From an uncultured Ruminococcus sp. (GTDB taxonomy: Bacteria > Bacillota > Clostridia > Oscillospirales > Ruminococcaceae): DNA of 64,000 nt. The notes under the pieces were generated by a model. It had not been told where the DNA came from, ran no database searches, and worked only from the letters and a program-made list of their open reading frames with translations. Positions 51,408 to 60,412 of the stretch are shown here, in pieces; position 1 is the first letter of the stretch; each line of letters begins with the position of its first letter. The position numbers and the translations under genes are program-made. Where the stretch lies: contig URTF01000001.1 in assembly GCA_900550695.1 (NCBI GenBank), positions 1 to 64,000 of the forward strand. The letters are read 5' to 3'.

Positions 51408-52286
51408 ATGAGCAAAGTGAAAATTATGACCGACTCCGCAAGCGACATTTCGCTTGAGCAGGCAGAAAAATATGATATTGCCCTCGTTAATTTCTGGATA
51501 ATCGTAGGTGAACGCAGCCTTCGTGAACACGTTGAATATTCGACCAAGGAATTCTATAAGCTTATGGACGAAGTGGACGAAATGCCCCACACCTCGCAGA
51601 TACGCGTTGAAGACTATATCGGCGAGTATGAGAAGCAGTATAACGACGGCGTTACCGACCTCATCAATGTCGTTATCGCTTCTATCGGCTCGAATTCGTT
51701 CAACAATGCCAATGCCGCAAAGGAAAAGTTCTACGAGCTTCACCCCGAAGCAAAGGATAAAATGAACATCACCGTTATGGACAGCAAGGGTTACACGGGC
51801 GTTTACGGACTTCCCGTTATGCAGGCGGCAAAGAAGATACAGAAGGGTGCGTCCGCCGATGAGATCATCGCATACCTCACCGACTGGTTCGACAGCGGCA
51901 TAATCATCTGCACGGCATATACCCTTAAATATGCGAAGAAATCGGGACGTGTTGGCTGTGCGACCGCATTCGTAGGCGAAATGCTCGGACTGAAGCCTAT
52001 CATCACATTCACGGACGCAGTTTCTGAGACCGTTGCAAAGATAAGAGGAGAAAAAGCCGTTCTCCCGAAAATGGTAGAGTATGCGACCGAGCATATGATC
52101 CCGGGAACAGCTTATGCTATCCTCGACGGCAGCCGCCCCGAGCTTACGGAAGAATTAACAAAGCTTATGAAAAAAGCTGTCGGCTATGACCCCGAGGAGA
52201 TATGCGAAGTCGGAGCGACTATCTCCTGCCATCTCGGACACGAAGTATCGGGAATCATTGTTAAATGCCCGAACAGAAAGACGTAA
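51408..52286 (+). CDS. DegV-family fatty-acid-binding protein
   Basis: 292 residues. KIMTDSASDISLEQAEKYDIALVNFWI, then PHTSQIRVEDYIGEYEKQYNDGVTDLINVVIASIGSNSFNNA and KYAKKSGRVGCATAFVGEMLGLKPIITF, are DegV motifs. DegV proteins bind a fatty acid and, as FakB, present it to the FakA kinase; fakA is not in the window. AAAAGGAGC precedes the ATG. Short repeats of the ATTCGGAATTCGG type follow the stop. Confidence 0.92.
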   Translation: MSKVKIMTDSASDISLEQAEKYDIALVNFWIIVGERSLREHVEYSTKEFYKLMDEVDEMPHTSQIRVEDYIGEYEKQYNDGVTDLINVVIASIGSNSFNNANAAKEKFYELHPEAKDKMNITVMDSKGYTGVYGLPVMQAAKKIQKGASADEIIAYLTDWFDSGIIICTAYTLKYAKKSGRVGCATAFVGEMLGLKPIITFTDAVSETVAKIRGEKAVLPKMVEYATEHMIPGTAYAILDGSRPELTEELTKLMKKAVGYDPEEICEVGATISCHLGHEVSGIIVKCPNRKT

Positions 52287-52482
52287 GAAAAATTCGGAAT
52301 TCGGAATGAGGAATTCGGAATTATTTATATTCTGCATATTTGTCACGAAAACCTTAATTCCGTAGGGGCGGATTCCATATCCGCCAGTTGCAAGCCCTTT
52401 ATTTTAGGCAAAGTTTCTGTATGGGACGTGTTTCCCGTCCCAATTTGCGAAACGATTTTCGGCAGCAATTATTCACAAAGAA
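52287..52482. other. intergenic stretch with short repeats
   Basis: Holds ATTCGGA tandem units directly after degV, a GGGGCGGAT/ATCCGCC hairpin near 52365-52385, and a GGGACGTG...CGTCCC palindrome near 52420-52440. No reading frame with a ribosome site. Confidence 0.6.
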
Positions 52483-52528
52483 AACACCCCTGTTTTCATC
52501 GGATAAAACCGTTGAAAACAGGGGTGTT
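52483..52528. terminator. bidirectional terminator between degV and fapA
   Basis: AACACCCCTGTTTTCA (52483-52498) pairs with TGAAAACAGGGGTGTT (52513-52528), 16 bp without mismatch. Confidence 0.88.
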
Positions 52529-52616
52529 CGTTTATTGTGAAACACATTGCGGCGTGGTACGGGAAATCTGTCCCTACGATCTGCGGCAATTTACGGAGCA
52601 AACTAATTACGAATTA

Positions 52617-54008
52617 TCAATACGGTGTAGCTGCGATCTCACCGTCAGCACCGACAGAAACCATGCTGTGCGCATATTCCGTATCGGCTTTGAAAATATT
52701 GTCGTTGATAGTTATCCTTGTTCCGGGGTAGATATAACCCTTGCAGCGGACCCAGAGCTGCTGTTTTGTACCCAGATATATATTGATCTCATCGATGCGC
52801 TTCTGACTGGTCTTGATCTCAACATTGAGAAGAACACGCTGTCTTACTGCCGTTGCAAGCATCTCTTCCTTGTCATCGGGCAGTTTGCGCAGCTCCTTTT
52901 TCTTCTCGTTGAGGAAGTTTACGATCATTGTGAGGTCTTCTATCTTCTTCTGTGCGGCGGCTATCTTCATTTCAAGCTGCGTTTTTTCAGCGGCAAGGAT
53001 AGCGTTGTCACCGATAGTGATATCGGTCGGGGTGTAGTTTTTTGAGCCGATATTTGACGCCTCGAGCGAATTGAGAATGGTGTATTTTCCTCCGATGATA
53101 CTTCCGTTGCTGGCTTTCGTGGTGAGCTCGCCCGCACAGTAAACGTCGCAGATAACAAAGTTCTGTGCAGAGATGTTTCCGTCGCAGTTTATGGTGCTTC
53201 GCTCGCAGAAAAGTGCGCTCACGTTCCCGTGGCAGGTTATCTTTGCGAAAACGCAGCCCTGCTTTATCGTGATATCTCCGCCTGCCTCAAGAGTTGCGCC
53301 GTTGACCTGACCCGAAACAGTGATATTCGTTGCGGACGATACCTTGAAGCCTTCGCAGACATTGCCCTTGACGATAACATCGCCGATAAAGCTTATATTT
53401 CCGACTGATGCGTCAACATCACCTTTTATAACGACCGTCGTATCGACTGAGAATGTATTGTTCCTGTAAACAAGCTGACCGTCAACAGCCGCAACGATAT
53501 GCTGTTCGTCCTCGGTTATTTTTGTATTCATACCGAGAGTAAACTGCGCCTTTTTGCCGGGGTACTGTGCGATCCTTCCTCCCCTGACGTCAATGCCGGG
53601 TTCGCCCTCGGTCGGTAGGGTGATATCGGCAATAACATCGCCCGTCCGAATGACCCTGATAAGCCCGAGATCCTTATAGTCAACGAAGCCCTTTTCGTTT
53701 TCGGTCGGGGCAGCAGCGACTTTTTTATCAAATTTATATGTTATTGAACCGCTCACACCGTCTATCGGCAGCTGTGCAACGGCGACGCAGAGCCTTTGAG
53801 AATATTTCTTTTCGTCTGCGATCATTTTTATAACGTCCTCACGAAGACCGAAAACAACATTGCCCGCCTTCAATGCGGCTTTGATGCCGTCAACGGTCAC
53901 GCCCTTTCCCGTTCCCGACGGAGGAGTAATGAAAATGAACGCCTCCTTGTTTCCGGTCGAAACCGAAACGTCGTATGTACAATCAACGTTTGCGATGATA
54001 TCTGCCAT
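52617..54008 (-). CDS. FapA-family (DUF342) polymer-forming protein
   Basis: 463 residues. The middle (about 110-330) is a right-handed beta-helix with runs such as VVIKGDVDASVGNISFIGDVIVKGNVCEGFKVSSATNITVSGQV; a coiled coil (LEMKIAAAQKKIEDLTMIVNFLNEKKKELRKL) and a short beta end follow. The same layout is seen in FapA/DUF342, called flagellar assembly protein A. Its exact role is unclear, and it lies outside the main flagellar operon, at the end of an operon with a lysozyme and a sugar epimerase. Confidence 0.85.
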   Translation of the reverse strand: MADIIANVDCTYDVSVSTGNKEAFIFITPPSGTGKGVTVDGIKAALKAGNVVFGLREDVIKMIADEKKYSQRLCVAVAQLPIDGVSGSITYKFDKKVAAAPTENEKGFVDYKDLGLIRVIRTGDVIADITLPTEGEPGIDVRGGRIAQYPGKKAQFTLGMNTKITEDEQHIVAAVDGQLVYRNNTFSVDTTVVIKGDVDASVGNISFIGDVIVKGNVCEGFKVSSATNITVSGQVNGATLEAGGDITIKQGCVFAKITCHGNVSALFCERSTINCDGNISAQNFVICDVYCAGELTTKASNGSIIGGKYTILNSLEASNIGSKNYTPTDITIGDNAILAAEKTQLEMKIAAAQKKIEDLTMIVNFLNEKKKELRKLPDDKEEMLATAVRQRVLLNVEIKTSQKRIDEINIYLGTKQQLWVRCKGYIYPGTRITINDNIFKADTEYAHSMVSVGADGEIAATPY

Positions 54009-54028
54009 GTCTTAACTCCTTTCGTCAT

Positions 54029-54892
54029 TTATCCGATCCGGACTGTGAATGTGAACGCATATTTTTCGTTCGGCATAAGCTTCTTAGCATCAGGCATTTC
54101 GGTAAGCTCGGTCACACCGCTCTCATAAACGGGTACGCTCGACCACGGTTCAAGGCAGACGAACTCTGCCGCATTTGTCTTTTCCCCGTCCTCGAACCAG
54201 GACGACCAGACTGCGATGCAACCGTTTTTATCATAAGAAAGCGTTACCTTGTGATCGTGAGTCTTGCTTGCAAGAGCCACCCAGGAGGAATTCGGCTTGT
54301 TCTTCATGAAAACATCGTTTTTGAAGAGGTCGTGTCTGAGCGGGACCTTGTTTGCGTTGTCAAGAACTACATCATTTTCATTGCGTGCGATGCTTTCATT
54401 CTTCTCGAATTCAACATAGTAATCGGTGAAGCTTTCATCATCACCGACAGGGCAGCGGAATGCAGGGTGTCCGCCGAGGAAGAAATACATCGGCTTGTCG
54501 TCCTTGTTTTCGGCGGTGTATGTCACTTTGAGAGCATTGCCTTCAAGGGTGTAATTTGCGTAAAGTCCGAATTTGTAGGGGTAAATTCCGAGCGTTTCAT
54601 CGCTGTAGCCAAGGTAGAATTCAGCGGAGCTTTCCTTTGCATAAAGAAGCTCGAACTCGCTGTCACGGGCGAAGCCGTGGTTGGAAAGAGCATATTCCTT
54701 TCCGTCAACGGTGTATTTTTTTGAAGCTGTATTGCAGATAAACGGGAAAAGCACGGGCGCATGACGCTTCCAGACCTTTTCGTCAGCCTGCCAGAGGTAC
54801 TCCGTATCGTTGCAGTCCTTTACGGAATGAAGCTCTGCGCCGAATGTGTCTATCGTTACCTTTAATATATCGGAAGAAATAGTTGTAAGCAT
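54029..54892 (-). CDS. aldose 1-epimerase family protein
   Basis: 287 residues of the galactose-mutarotase-like fold. GAELHSVKDCNDTEYLWQ, NHGFARDSEF and FFLGGHPAFRCPVGDDESFTDYYVEFE match the LacX-type branch, with conserved histidines in NHGF and GGHPAF. It would interconvert alpha and beta forms of a hexose or a phosphorylated sugar. It lies 20 bases from fapA and 15 from the lysozyme gene. Confidence 0.88.
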   Translation of the reverse strand: MLTTISSDILKVTIDTFGAELHSVKDCNDTEYLWQADEKVWKRHAPVLFPFICNTASKKYTVDGKEYALSNHGFARDSEFELLYAKESSAEFYLGYSDETLGIYPYKFGLYANYTLEGNALKVTYTAENKDDKPMYFFLGGHPAFRCPVGDDESFTDYYVEFEKNESIARNENDVVLDNANKVPLRHDLFKNDVFMKNKPNSSWVALASKTHDHKVTLSYDKNGCIAVWSSWFEDGEKTNAAEFVCLEPWSSVPVYESGVTELTEMPDAKKLMPNEKYAFTFTVRIG

Positions 54893-54907
54893 AAAAATTA
54901 CTCCTTT

Positions 54908-55957
54908 TTATTCAAAATCTGCGTTCTGATGCTTGCCGTATTCGGCGGCATAATCAACGAAGCTTATGTTCATATCGACATAACCGTCAATGCCGTCCAC
55001 ACTGCCGTCGCTTGCATACTGCCACATCTGAAGCTCGTACGGATAGCTCGGCGGATTATGACCGTCCTTGTATTCAACGTACCAGAAATCATAAGCACTC
55101 AGGGTCTGCATATCGTATTTGGTCAGTGCCATTTTCAGATTGCTGTAAAGCATCGCCGTATAACCTCGGTCGGTTATCTCTTGGCAGAAAGCCGCCGCAC
55201 ATTTGTTGAGCGTTTCTGTAGTCGTTCCGAGTGTTCTCGCCTCACTGTCATCGGGCAGCTCCCAATCGAAAACAACGGGATATTTTATCTCGCTGTCCTT
55301 TATGAGCTCACAGACATAGACCGCCTCTTCACGGGCCTCGGCTTCGCTTACCGCCTGCGAATAGAAGTACACGCCGACATCAATGCCTGCCGCCTGCGCA
55401 CCGCTGATATAGCTTTCGGAAAGCTCATCACGATGCATAATGCCCTTTTCATAGCCTCGGTAGCCAATGCGTATCATCGCAAAATCGATACCGTCAGCTG
55501 CGACCCTTTCCCAGTCGATGTCGCCCTGATGATAGGAAACGTCAATTCCCGTCTTTGAAACAGCCTCGCCGTTTTCATAATATGTATAGCGGTTGTCCTC
55601 GCCGAGTTCAAGGTTTTCCCAGTCAAGAGTATTGAGCGGGACACCATCAAGCGGCTCTGCGGAAAAATCGCCGTAAATATCATCGTGATAAAGCATACTG
55701 CCATCGGGATCGGGATATTCGTCAACATTCGTATTCATTGCCGCTATGTAGCTTTCGCTGTCTGCAAGCCGCTGCTCAAGCTCATTGATGTTCTTCCGGA
55801 GCTTTGCGACCTTCATGAAAAGCACAGCAATAAGAACAGCAAAGGCGGCAAACAACACAGCAGCAATAAGCCGGACGTTCAGAGGTCTGTTCTTTCTGAC
55901 GGCCGTTTCCGCCGGGTTTTCAGGCGGTCGGCTGTCTTGGATATTGCTGTCTATCAT
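54908..55957 (-). CDS. membrane-anchored GH25 muramidase
   Basis: 349 residues. Cytoplasmic residues 1-26, one helix (VRLIAAVLFAAFAVLIAVLFM), a coiled spacer (KLRKNINELEQRLADSESYIAAM), then GH25 from about 135: KTGIDVSYHQGDIDWERVAADGIDFAMIRIGYRG, GVYFYSQAVSEAEAREEA, PVVFDWELP and MLYSNLKMAL. The acidic residues in GIDVSYHQG and FDWE are the family's catalytic set. It should cleave peptidoglycan between MurNAc and GlcNAc at the outer face of the membrane. AAAAGGAAG precedes the ATG. First gene of the operon with epimerase and fapA. Confidence 0.92.
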   Translation of the reverse strand: MIDSNIQDSRPPENPAETAVRKNRPLNVRLIAAVLFAAFAVLIAVLFMKVAKLRKNINELEQRLADSESYIAAMNTNVDEYPDPDGSMLYHDDIYGDFSAEPLDGVPLNTLDWENLELGEDNRYTYYENGEAVSKTGIDVSYHQGDIDWERVAADGIDFAMIRIGYRGYEKGIMHRDELSESYISGAQAAGIDVGVYFYSQAVSEAEAREEAVYVCELIKDSEIKYPVVFDWELPDDSEARTLGTTTETLNKCAAAFCQEITDRGYTAMLYSNLKMALTKYDMQTLSAYDFWYVEYKDGHNPPSYPYELQMWQYASDGSVDGIDGYVDMNISFVDYAAEYGKHQNADFE

Positions 55958-56000
55958 TTTTTACTTCCTTTTATAAAAAATCATAATTATCTAATATATA

Positions 56001-56029
56001 AGTATAACACTTTTTATGCTATGTTGCAA
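56001..56029 (-). promoter_or_regulatory. promoter of the GH25-epimerase-fapA operon
   Basis: Minus strand TTGCAA (56024-56029), 17 bases, TATACT (56001-56006). Confidence 0.7.
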
Positions 56030-56099
56030 CAACTAATAACAAATTTTATATAAAATTGACTAATTTTCGCCTTTTTTGATGTTATAATGACAATTTTTT

Positions 56100-56271
56100 A
56101 ATGCGTAATGCGTAATGCGTAATGCGTAATTAATGCAATGCAGAGCATTGCATACAAATTAAGAATTGTAAAAAAATGCGTTCACAATTTTTTTCGTGAA
56201 CGCATTTTTTAATATTCTAACGAAACAGCGAAGCTAATTACGCATTACGCATTACGAATTACGCATTATCA
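56100..56271. repeat. inverted arrays of GCGTAAT units around a terminator
   Basis: About four ATGCGTAAT units at 56100-56134 on the plus strand face about four inverted units at 56237-56268. Between them a terminator ATGCGTTCAC (56176-56185)/GTGAACGCAT (56196-56205) has A and T runs outside. The inverted units end in the pncB stop codon. Confidence 0.8.
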
Positions 56272-57714
56272 AAGCGCCATCGCCTTTTCAAGCAGTTCAT
56301 TCTTCTTTTTCCAAAGCTTCGGAGAAAGGTCAACGTAGTATTTGTGCGGATATTCAAAACGCTTAAGCTCGTCCCAGAGCATATCGATCTGTTCTGCGCA
56401 GAACTGCTTTATCTGCTCGGCTGACGGTGAAGTATATACGCACTTTCCGTTGTCGAATATGCGCTTCATAAGCTTTTCCGCACGGAAATTCGTCACCATT
56501 TTGCGCTTGTAGGTGTGTTCGGGGTCGAAAATTTCGTATGGTCTGCTCTCGTCTATGGTTTCATCTGCGCAGGTGAGAACGTCTGCGATAGCTTTTCCGC
56601 TTGAACAGTCATACAAACGCCATACCGTCTTGAAGTCGGGGTTCGTTATCTTTGCAACGTTCTCCGAAACCTTTATCTTCGGGATTATCTCGCCGTCTTT
56701 CTCCACTGCGGCAAGCTTGTAAACGCCGCCGAAAACAGGCTCGGAACGCGATGTGATAAGTCTTTCGCCCACGCCGAAGCTGTCGAGCTTTGCACCTTGC
56801 AGCAGGAGGTCACGGATAATATATTCATCGAGCGAATTTGAAGCAACTATCTTAACATTCGGGAAGCCCTCATCATCGAGCATCTGACGTGCGCGCTTTG
56901 AAAGGTATGTTATGTCGCCGCTGTCGATACGGATTCCCGCAGGCTCTTCACCCCTTGCGCGCATCTCCTTGAACACGGTTATAGCGTTCGGAACGCCCGA
57001 TTTGAGGACGTTATAGGTGTCAACGAGCAGAGTTGTTCCCTTTGGATAGCACTTCGCATAAGCACGGAAAGCTTCAAGCTCGCTGTCAAACATCTGTATC
57101 CACGAGTGAGCCATTGTGCCGAGAGCAGGCGTTCCCATAAGCTTGTCGGAGATCGTGCAGGCTGTTCCGCAGCAGCCGCCTATGTAAGCGGCTCTTGCAC
57201 CATAAACAGCGCCGTCAAAACCCTGCGCTCTTCGTGAGCCGAACTCCATAACGGGTCTGCCGTCTGCGGCACGGACGATACGGTTCGCCTTTGTTGCGAT
57301 TAGGCTCTGGTGGTTGATGCAGATAAGGAGCATCGTTTCAACGAACTGCGCCTGAATTGCAGGGCCTCTCACCGTTACAACGGGCTCATACGGGAAGATT
57401 GGCGTTCCCTCGGGAATTGCCCAGACGTCGCAGCTGAATCTGAAATGGCGGAGATATTCAAGGAAATCCTCGGAGAAGATACCCTTTCCCCGAAGATAAT
57501 CGATATCGCTCTCGGAAAAGCTCAGATCGCTCAGGTAGTCGATAGCCTGCTCAAGACCTGCCATTATCGCAAAGCCGCCGTTATCGGGGATATTGCGGAA
57601 GAAAAGGTCAAAGTAAGATATAGTTTCGCCCATACCGTTTTCAAAGTAGCCGTTAGCCATTGTAAGCTCATAAAAATCGGTGAGCATTGTTAAATTTCTG
57701 TCGTAATTTTCCAT
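56269..57714 (-). CDS. pncB: nicotinate phosphoribosyltransferase
   Basis: 481 residues. TDFYELTMANGYFENG at the start, EFGSRRAQGFDGAVYGARAAYIGGCCGTACT and GIRIDSGDITYLSKRARQMLDDEGF, then FGVGERLITS, are the NAPRTase motifs for phosphoribosyl pyrophosphate binding and the flavodoxin-like active site. It makes nicotinate mononucleotide. ATG 57714 is chosen, seven bases after AAAGGAAG; 57720 overlaps that site. It follows pncA by 13 bases, so the two act in sequence in nicotinamide salvage. Confidence 0.95.
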   Translation of the reverse strand: MENYDRNLTMLTDFYELTMANGYFENGMGETISYFDLFFRNIPDNGGFAIMAGLEQAIDYLSDLSFSESDIDYLRGKGIFSEDFLEYLRHFRFSCDVWAIPEGTPIFPYEPVVTVRGPAIQAQFVETMLLICINHQSLIATKANRIVRAADGRPVMEFGSRRAQGFDGAVYGARAAYIGGCCGTACTISDKLMGTPALGTMAHSWIQMFDSELEAFRAYAKCYPKGTTLLVDTYNVLKSGVPNAITVFKEMRARGEEPAGIRIDSGDITYLSKRARQMLDDEGFPNVKIVASNSLDEYIIRDLLLQGAKLDSFGVGERLITSRSEPVFGGVYKLAAVEKDGEIIPKIKVSENVAKITNPDFKTVWRLYDCSSGKAIADVLTCADETIDESRPYEIFDPEHTYKRKMVTNFRAEKLMKRIFDNGKCVYTSPSAEQIKQFCAEQIDMLWDELKRFEYPHKYYVDLSPKLWKKKNELLEKAMAL

Positions 57715-57727
57715 ATCCATACTTCCT

Positions 57728-58396
57728 TTATTCTATTGCCGAAACGAAGCGAACGCCGCAGTCCATCATCAGCTTATAAGCCGCAAGATCGGCAAATGCC
57801 GCATTATGATAAGGCGCATCGTAGGTTTCGACCGCATTTATCGGAACAATGATGTTCAGCGGCTTGTTTTCCTTGTTGAAAAGCGTTTTTAGCGAAAGGC
57901 AGAACTGGAGAACGCATATATCCGTGCAGTCGCCGCAGACGATGAATGTGTCAGCCTGCCTGTGTTCGTCAAGGAAAGCCCTGAAAGCTTCTTCGTGACA
58001 GCCGTTGGTCGAATTCTTTTCGATGAGTGTGTAGCCGCCGATGCTTTTCAACTCGTCCACTATCTCGGATTCGCTCGTGCCTTTTACGCAGTGTTCGGGG
58101 AAAGAAGTGAACTCCGCACAGCCTTTTTCATGGCAGTCGGCAAAAGCAAAAGCGGCAATGCCTGCGTTTTTACATTCGGAAAGAAGCTTTGCCGACGGTC
58201 CGATGATACTTTCAACGCTGTCGGAATGCATTGCGCCCTCACGGATAAAGCCGTTGATAATGTCAACAAGTGCAAGAACGGTCTTGTCCTTATCGAAATC
58301 GGAAAGCTTTGCGGCAGTGAGCGAATTTATCCCGTCCGCAAGCTCATTCACATAAGCAGCGGCGGAAGAAACTGCGTTTTTATCAAATTTTTTCAT
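57728..58396 (-). CDS. pncA: nicotinamidase
   Basis: 222 residues of the isochorismatase-like fold. ALVDIINGFIREGAM has the catalytic Asp, FADCHEKGCAEFTSFPEHCVKGTSE has the metal-binding D-x-H...H and the catalytic Lys, and VCGDCTDICVLQF holds the nucleophile Cys. It splits nicotinamide to nicotinate for the next gene, pncB. ATG 58396 has AGGAG upstream; the longer frame runs through the preceding gene. Confidence 0.93.
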   Translation of the reverse strand: MKKFDKNAVSSAAAYVNELADGINSLTAAKLSDFDKDKTVLALVDIINGFIREGAMHSDSVESIIGPSAKLLSECKNAGIAAFAFADCHEKGCAEFTSFPEHCVKGTSESEIVDELKSIGGYTLIEKNSTNGCHEEAFRAFLDEHRQADTFIVCGDCTDICVLQFCLSLKTLFNKENKPLNIIVPINAVETYDAPYHNAAFADLAAYKLMMDCGVRFVSAIE

Positions 58397-58454
58397 AAAA
58401 ACAACTCCTATAACGAAGCCGCACAGCTTTAAAATTGTGCGGCAAAAGATCCAC

Positions 58455-58925
58455 TTACTTCTTGATAGTTCCGTTGGAGGGAACGTTTCGTACAGCCTGC
58501 TTGGTCTTGCGGACATCGGTGAGAGCCGCCTGAAGTGCGCTCTCCGACTGGGTAAGGATATCATCGATATACTTGTTTGCGGCGTTCTTTACGTCCTTTG
58601 CACGAGCCTGAGCCTGATTGAGTATCTCGACCGCCTGTGCCTTTGCAGCCTTGGTTATCTCATCGTTGGAAACGATGATCTTTGCCCGCTCCTCTGCCTT
58701 GCGGATTATCTGTTCAGCCTCTTTGTTCGCAGTGTTCACTATGTCTTTTCGGTCACTGACAATGTTCCTTGCATCGTGCAGCTCATTTGGGAGGTTAAGA
58801 CGAAGATCGTTTATGCAGCCTCTCATTTTTTCAACGTCGATAGTGCCTTTTTTGCTGTTGAACGGGATAGTTCCCGCATCGTCGAGCATATCGTCCATCA
58901 TATCAAGAATTTCGTCAATAATCAT
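58455..58925 (-). CDS. coiled-coil, DivIVA/AtpF-like helical protein
   Basis: 156 residues. An acidic N-terminus (IIDEILDMMDDMLDDAGTIPF) precedes a long charged helix (DARNIVSDRKDIVNTANKEAEQIIRKAEERAKIIVSNDEITKAAKAQAVEILNQAQARAKDV). The EAEQIIRKAEERA type of repeat is shared by DivIVA-like and ATP-synthase-b-like proteins often found after coaD in Clostridia. I cannot assign a role. It lies about 50 bases after coaD. Confidence 0.72.
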   Translation of the reverse strand: MIIDEILDMMDDMLDDAGTIPFNSKKGTIDVEKMRGCINDLRLNLPNELHDARNIVSDRKDIVNTANKEAEQIIRKAEERAKIIVSNDEITKAAKAQAVEILNQAQARAKDVKNAANKYIDDILTQSESALQAALTDVRKTKQAVRNVPSNGTIKK

Positions 58926-58976
58926 TTTCTTTTTCCTTTCCGAATGATCTCAAATGTGGTCTGACCGCAGATGATA

Positions 58977-59489
58977 TCACTCATGCTGTAATTTTTTCGG
59001 AACGAGCCTTTCGGTTATGTCTTTTAAGATACATTCGGGGACGAAGTGGCTTATATCACCGCCGAATGATGCTATCTGCTTTACAACGCTTGAAGAAAGA
59101 TACATATTCTCCGAGCTTGTTGTGAGAAAGACGGTTTCCGCCTCATCGTAAAGCATCTTGTTTGCAAGCGCCATCTGAAATTCATATTCAAAGTCGGAAA
59201 CGGCACGCAGACCCTTTATAATTGCTATCGCACCGACCTGCTTTATGTAATCCACAAGCAGTCCGTCCCAGATATCGATAACGACATTTTCAAGGTCAAG
59301 TCCGTCAACGACCTTTGTTATAAGCTTTACTCGCTCAACGGAAGAGAACGAGGGACTTTTTACGGCATTGACCGAAACGAGAACTATCACCTTGTCGAAA
59401 AGGCGTGACGCTCTGCGGATAATATCTGTATGACCGTTCGTTACGGGGTCAAAGCTTCCCGGATAAACGGCAATTCTTGGTTTACTCAT
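58977..59489 (-). CDS. coaD: phosphopantetheine adenylyltransferase
   Basis: 170 residues. AVYPGSFDPVTNGHTDIIRRASRLFD has the H-x-G-H-like nucleotide site; LRAVSDFEYEFQMALANK and YLSSSVVKQIASFGGDIS are the other family motifs. It makes dephospho-CoA. It follows rsmD, as in many Firmicutes, but a 133-bp foldback element has entered the gap. Confidence 0.97.
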   Translation of the reverse strand: MSKPRIAVYPGSFDPVTNGHTDIIRRASRLFDKVIVLVSVNAVKSPSFSSVERVKLITKVVDGLDLENVVIDIWDGLLVDYIKQVGAIAIIKGLRAVSDFEYEFQMALANKMLYDEAETVFLTTSSENMYLSSSVVKQIASFGGDISHFVPECILKDITERLVPKKLQHE

Positions 59490-59513
59490 AAATTTTCATC
59501 TCCATAGAGATAA

Positions 59514-59646
59514 TACTAATTTTTAATCAAAGTGTAGACAAAAAATCGGCGCAAAATCCATTTAAACCTGTTTTCAACATCAAGCTGTTTTCAACAGCTA
59601 CGAGATTTTGCTTGATTTTTTGTACACTTTCAGTTTATAAATTAGT
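59514..59646 (+). repeat. diverged 133-bp foldback element
   Basis: Ends TACTAAT and ATTAGT, with AATCAAAGTGTA and TACACTTT inside, differ from the 116-bp family, but the core (ATTTAAACCTGTTTTCAACA, CAGCTACGAGATT) is shared and the CTGTTTTCAACA unit is doubled. Flanks ATAA and ATAG. Between rsmD and coaD, in the same orientation as all other copies. Confidence 0.85.
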
Positions 59647-59652
59647 ATAGGA

Positions 59653-60207
59653 TTATTCGGCATCATCGCCGAAAGGCGTTACAAAAACCGTTACTTCGAT
59701 CTTTCCGTATTTGTAGGTGCGCTTTTTGATAAGTGCGCCGTAGCTTTCGGGAAGAACAAGACCCGTTTCGTGTTCGCAGACGATTATGCCCCTGTCGGAC
59801 ATCTTCTCCGCAAGCAGAGGAAGTACCTTTTCAAGTATGCCCTTATTATACGGCGGATCGAGGAACGCAAGGTCAAATTTCCTGCGGCAGGTGCGAAGAT
59901 AACCTATGCTCTCCGTGTTGAGGATATCGGCGGAGTCTGCAAATCCGCAGTTCCTGACGTTCTCGGTCGTGACTTTTATCGAATTGCGGGATTCGTCAAC
60001 GAATGTACAGCGCTTTGCACCTCTTGAAAGCGCCTCAATGCCGAGCTGACCCGAGCCTGCAAAGAGGTCAAGTATCTCCGAGCCGTTTATATCAAACTGA
60101 ACGATAGAAAAAATAGCTTCTTTGACCTTATCGGTGGTCGGGCGGACATCGCTGCCATCAAGGGTCATGAGCTTTCTTCCACGTGCTGAACCTGTAATTA
60201 CTCTCAT
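59653..60207 (-). CDS. rsmD: 16S rRNA (guanine966-N2)-methyltransferase
   Basis: 184 residues. ITGSARGRKLMTLDGSDVRPTTDKVKEAIFSI is the family start, ILDLFAGSGQLGIEALSRGAKRCTFVD is the SAM-binding part, and FDLAFLDPPYNKG has the DPPY catalytic motif. It methylates G966 of 16S rRNA. GAAAGGAAAGTTTT precedes the ATG. It is divergent from the GntR-type regulator. Confidence 0.95.
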   Translation of the reverse strand: MRVITGSARGRKLMTLDGSDVRPTTDKVKEAIFSIVQFDINGSEILDLFAGSGQLGIEALSRGAKRCTFVDESRNSIKVTTENVRNCGFADSADILNTESIGYLRTCRRKFDLAFLDPPYNKGILEKVLPLLAEKMSDRGIIVCEHETGLVLPESYGALIKKRTYKYGKIEVTVFVTPFGDDAE

Positions 60208-60338
60208 AAAACTTTCCTTTTCGATGTTTGTTTATGTTTATTCTTTTATATTATAACTCAAAACGCTCCGAATGTCTATACAAAATTTCATTTTTTTGCC
60301 GAGAAAACACCGCTTGCCAAAAAAATTTACAAAACCTC

Positions 60339-60367
60339 TTGACAAAGCATATAAACAGTGCTATAGT
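60339..60367 (+). promoter_or_regulatory. promoter of the GntR-ABC operon
   Basis: TTGACA (60339-60344), 17 bases, TATAGT (60362-60367). Confidence 0.8.
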
Positions 60368-60398
60368 GTGTATATAGTGATATATACAGTATATACAC
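60368..60398 (+). promoter_or_regulatory. operator palindrome for the YtrA-type regulator
   Basis: GTGTATATA (60368-60376) and TATATACAC (60390-60398) form an inverted repeat over the transcription start. It resembles YtrA-type operators, so self-repression is likely. Confidence 0.7.
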
Positions 60399-60412
60399 AT
60401 CCTGGAGGTGAT

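Noticed and set aside
56100..56134. Tandem repeats considered as a CRISPR array
   Set aside because: Units are 8-9 bases with no spacers and no cas genes nearby.
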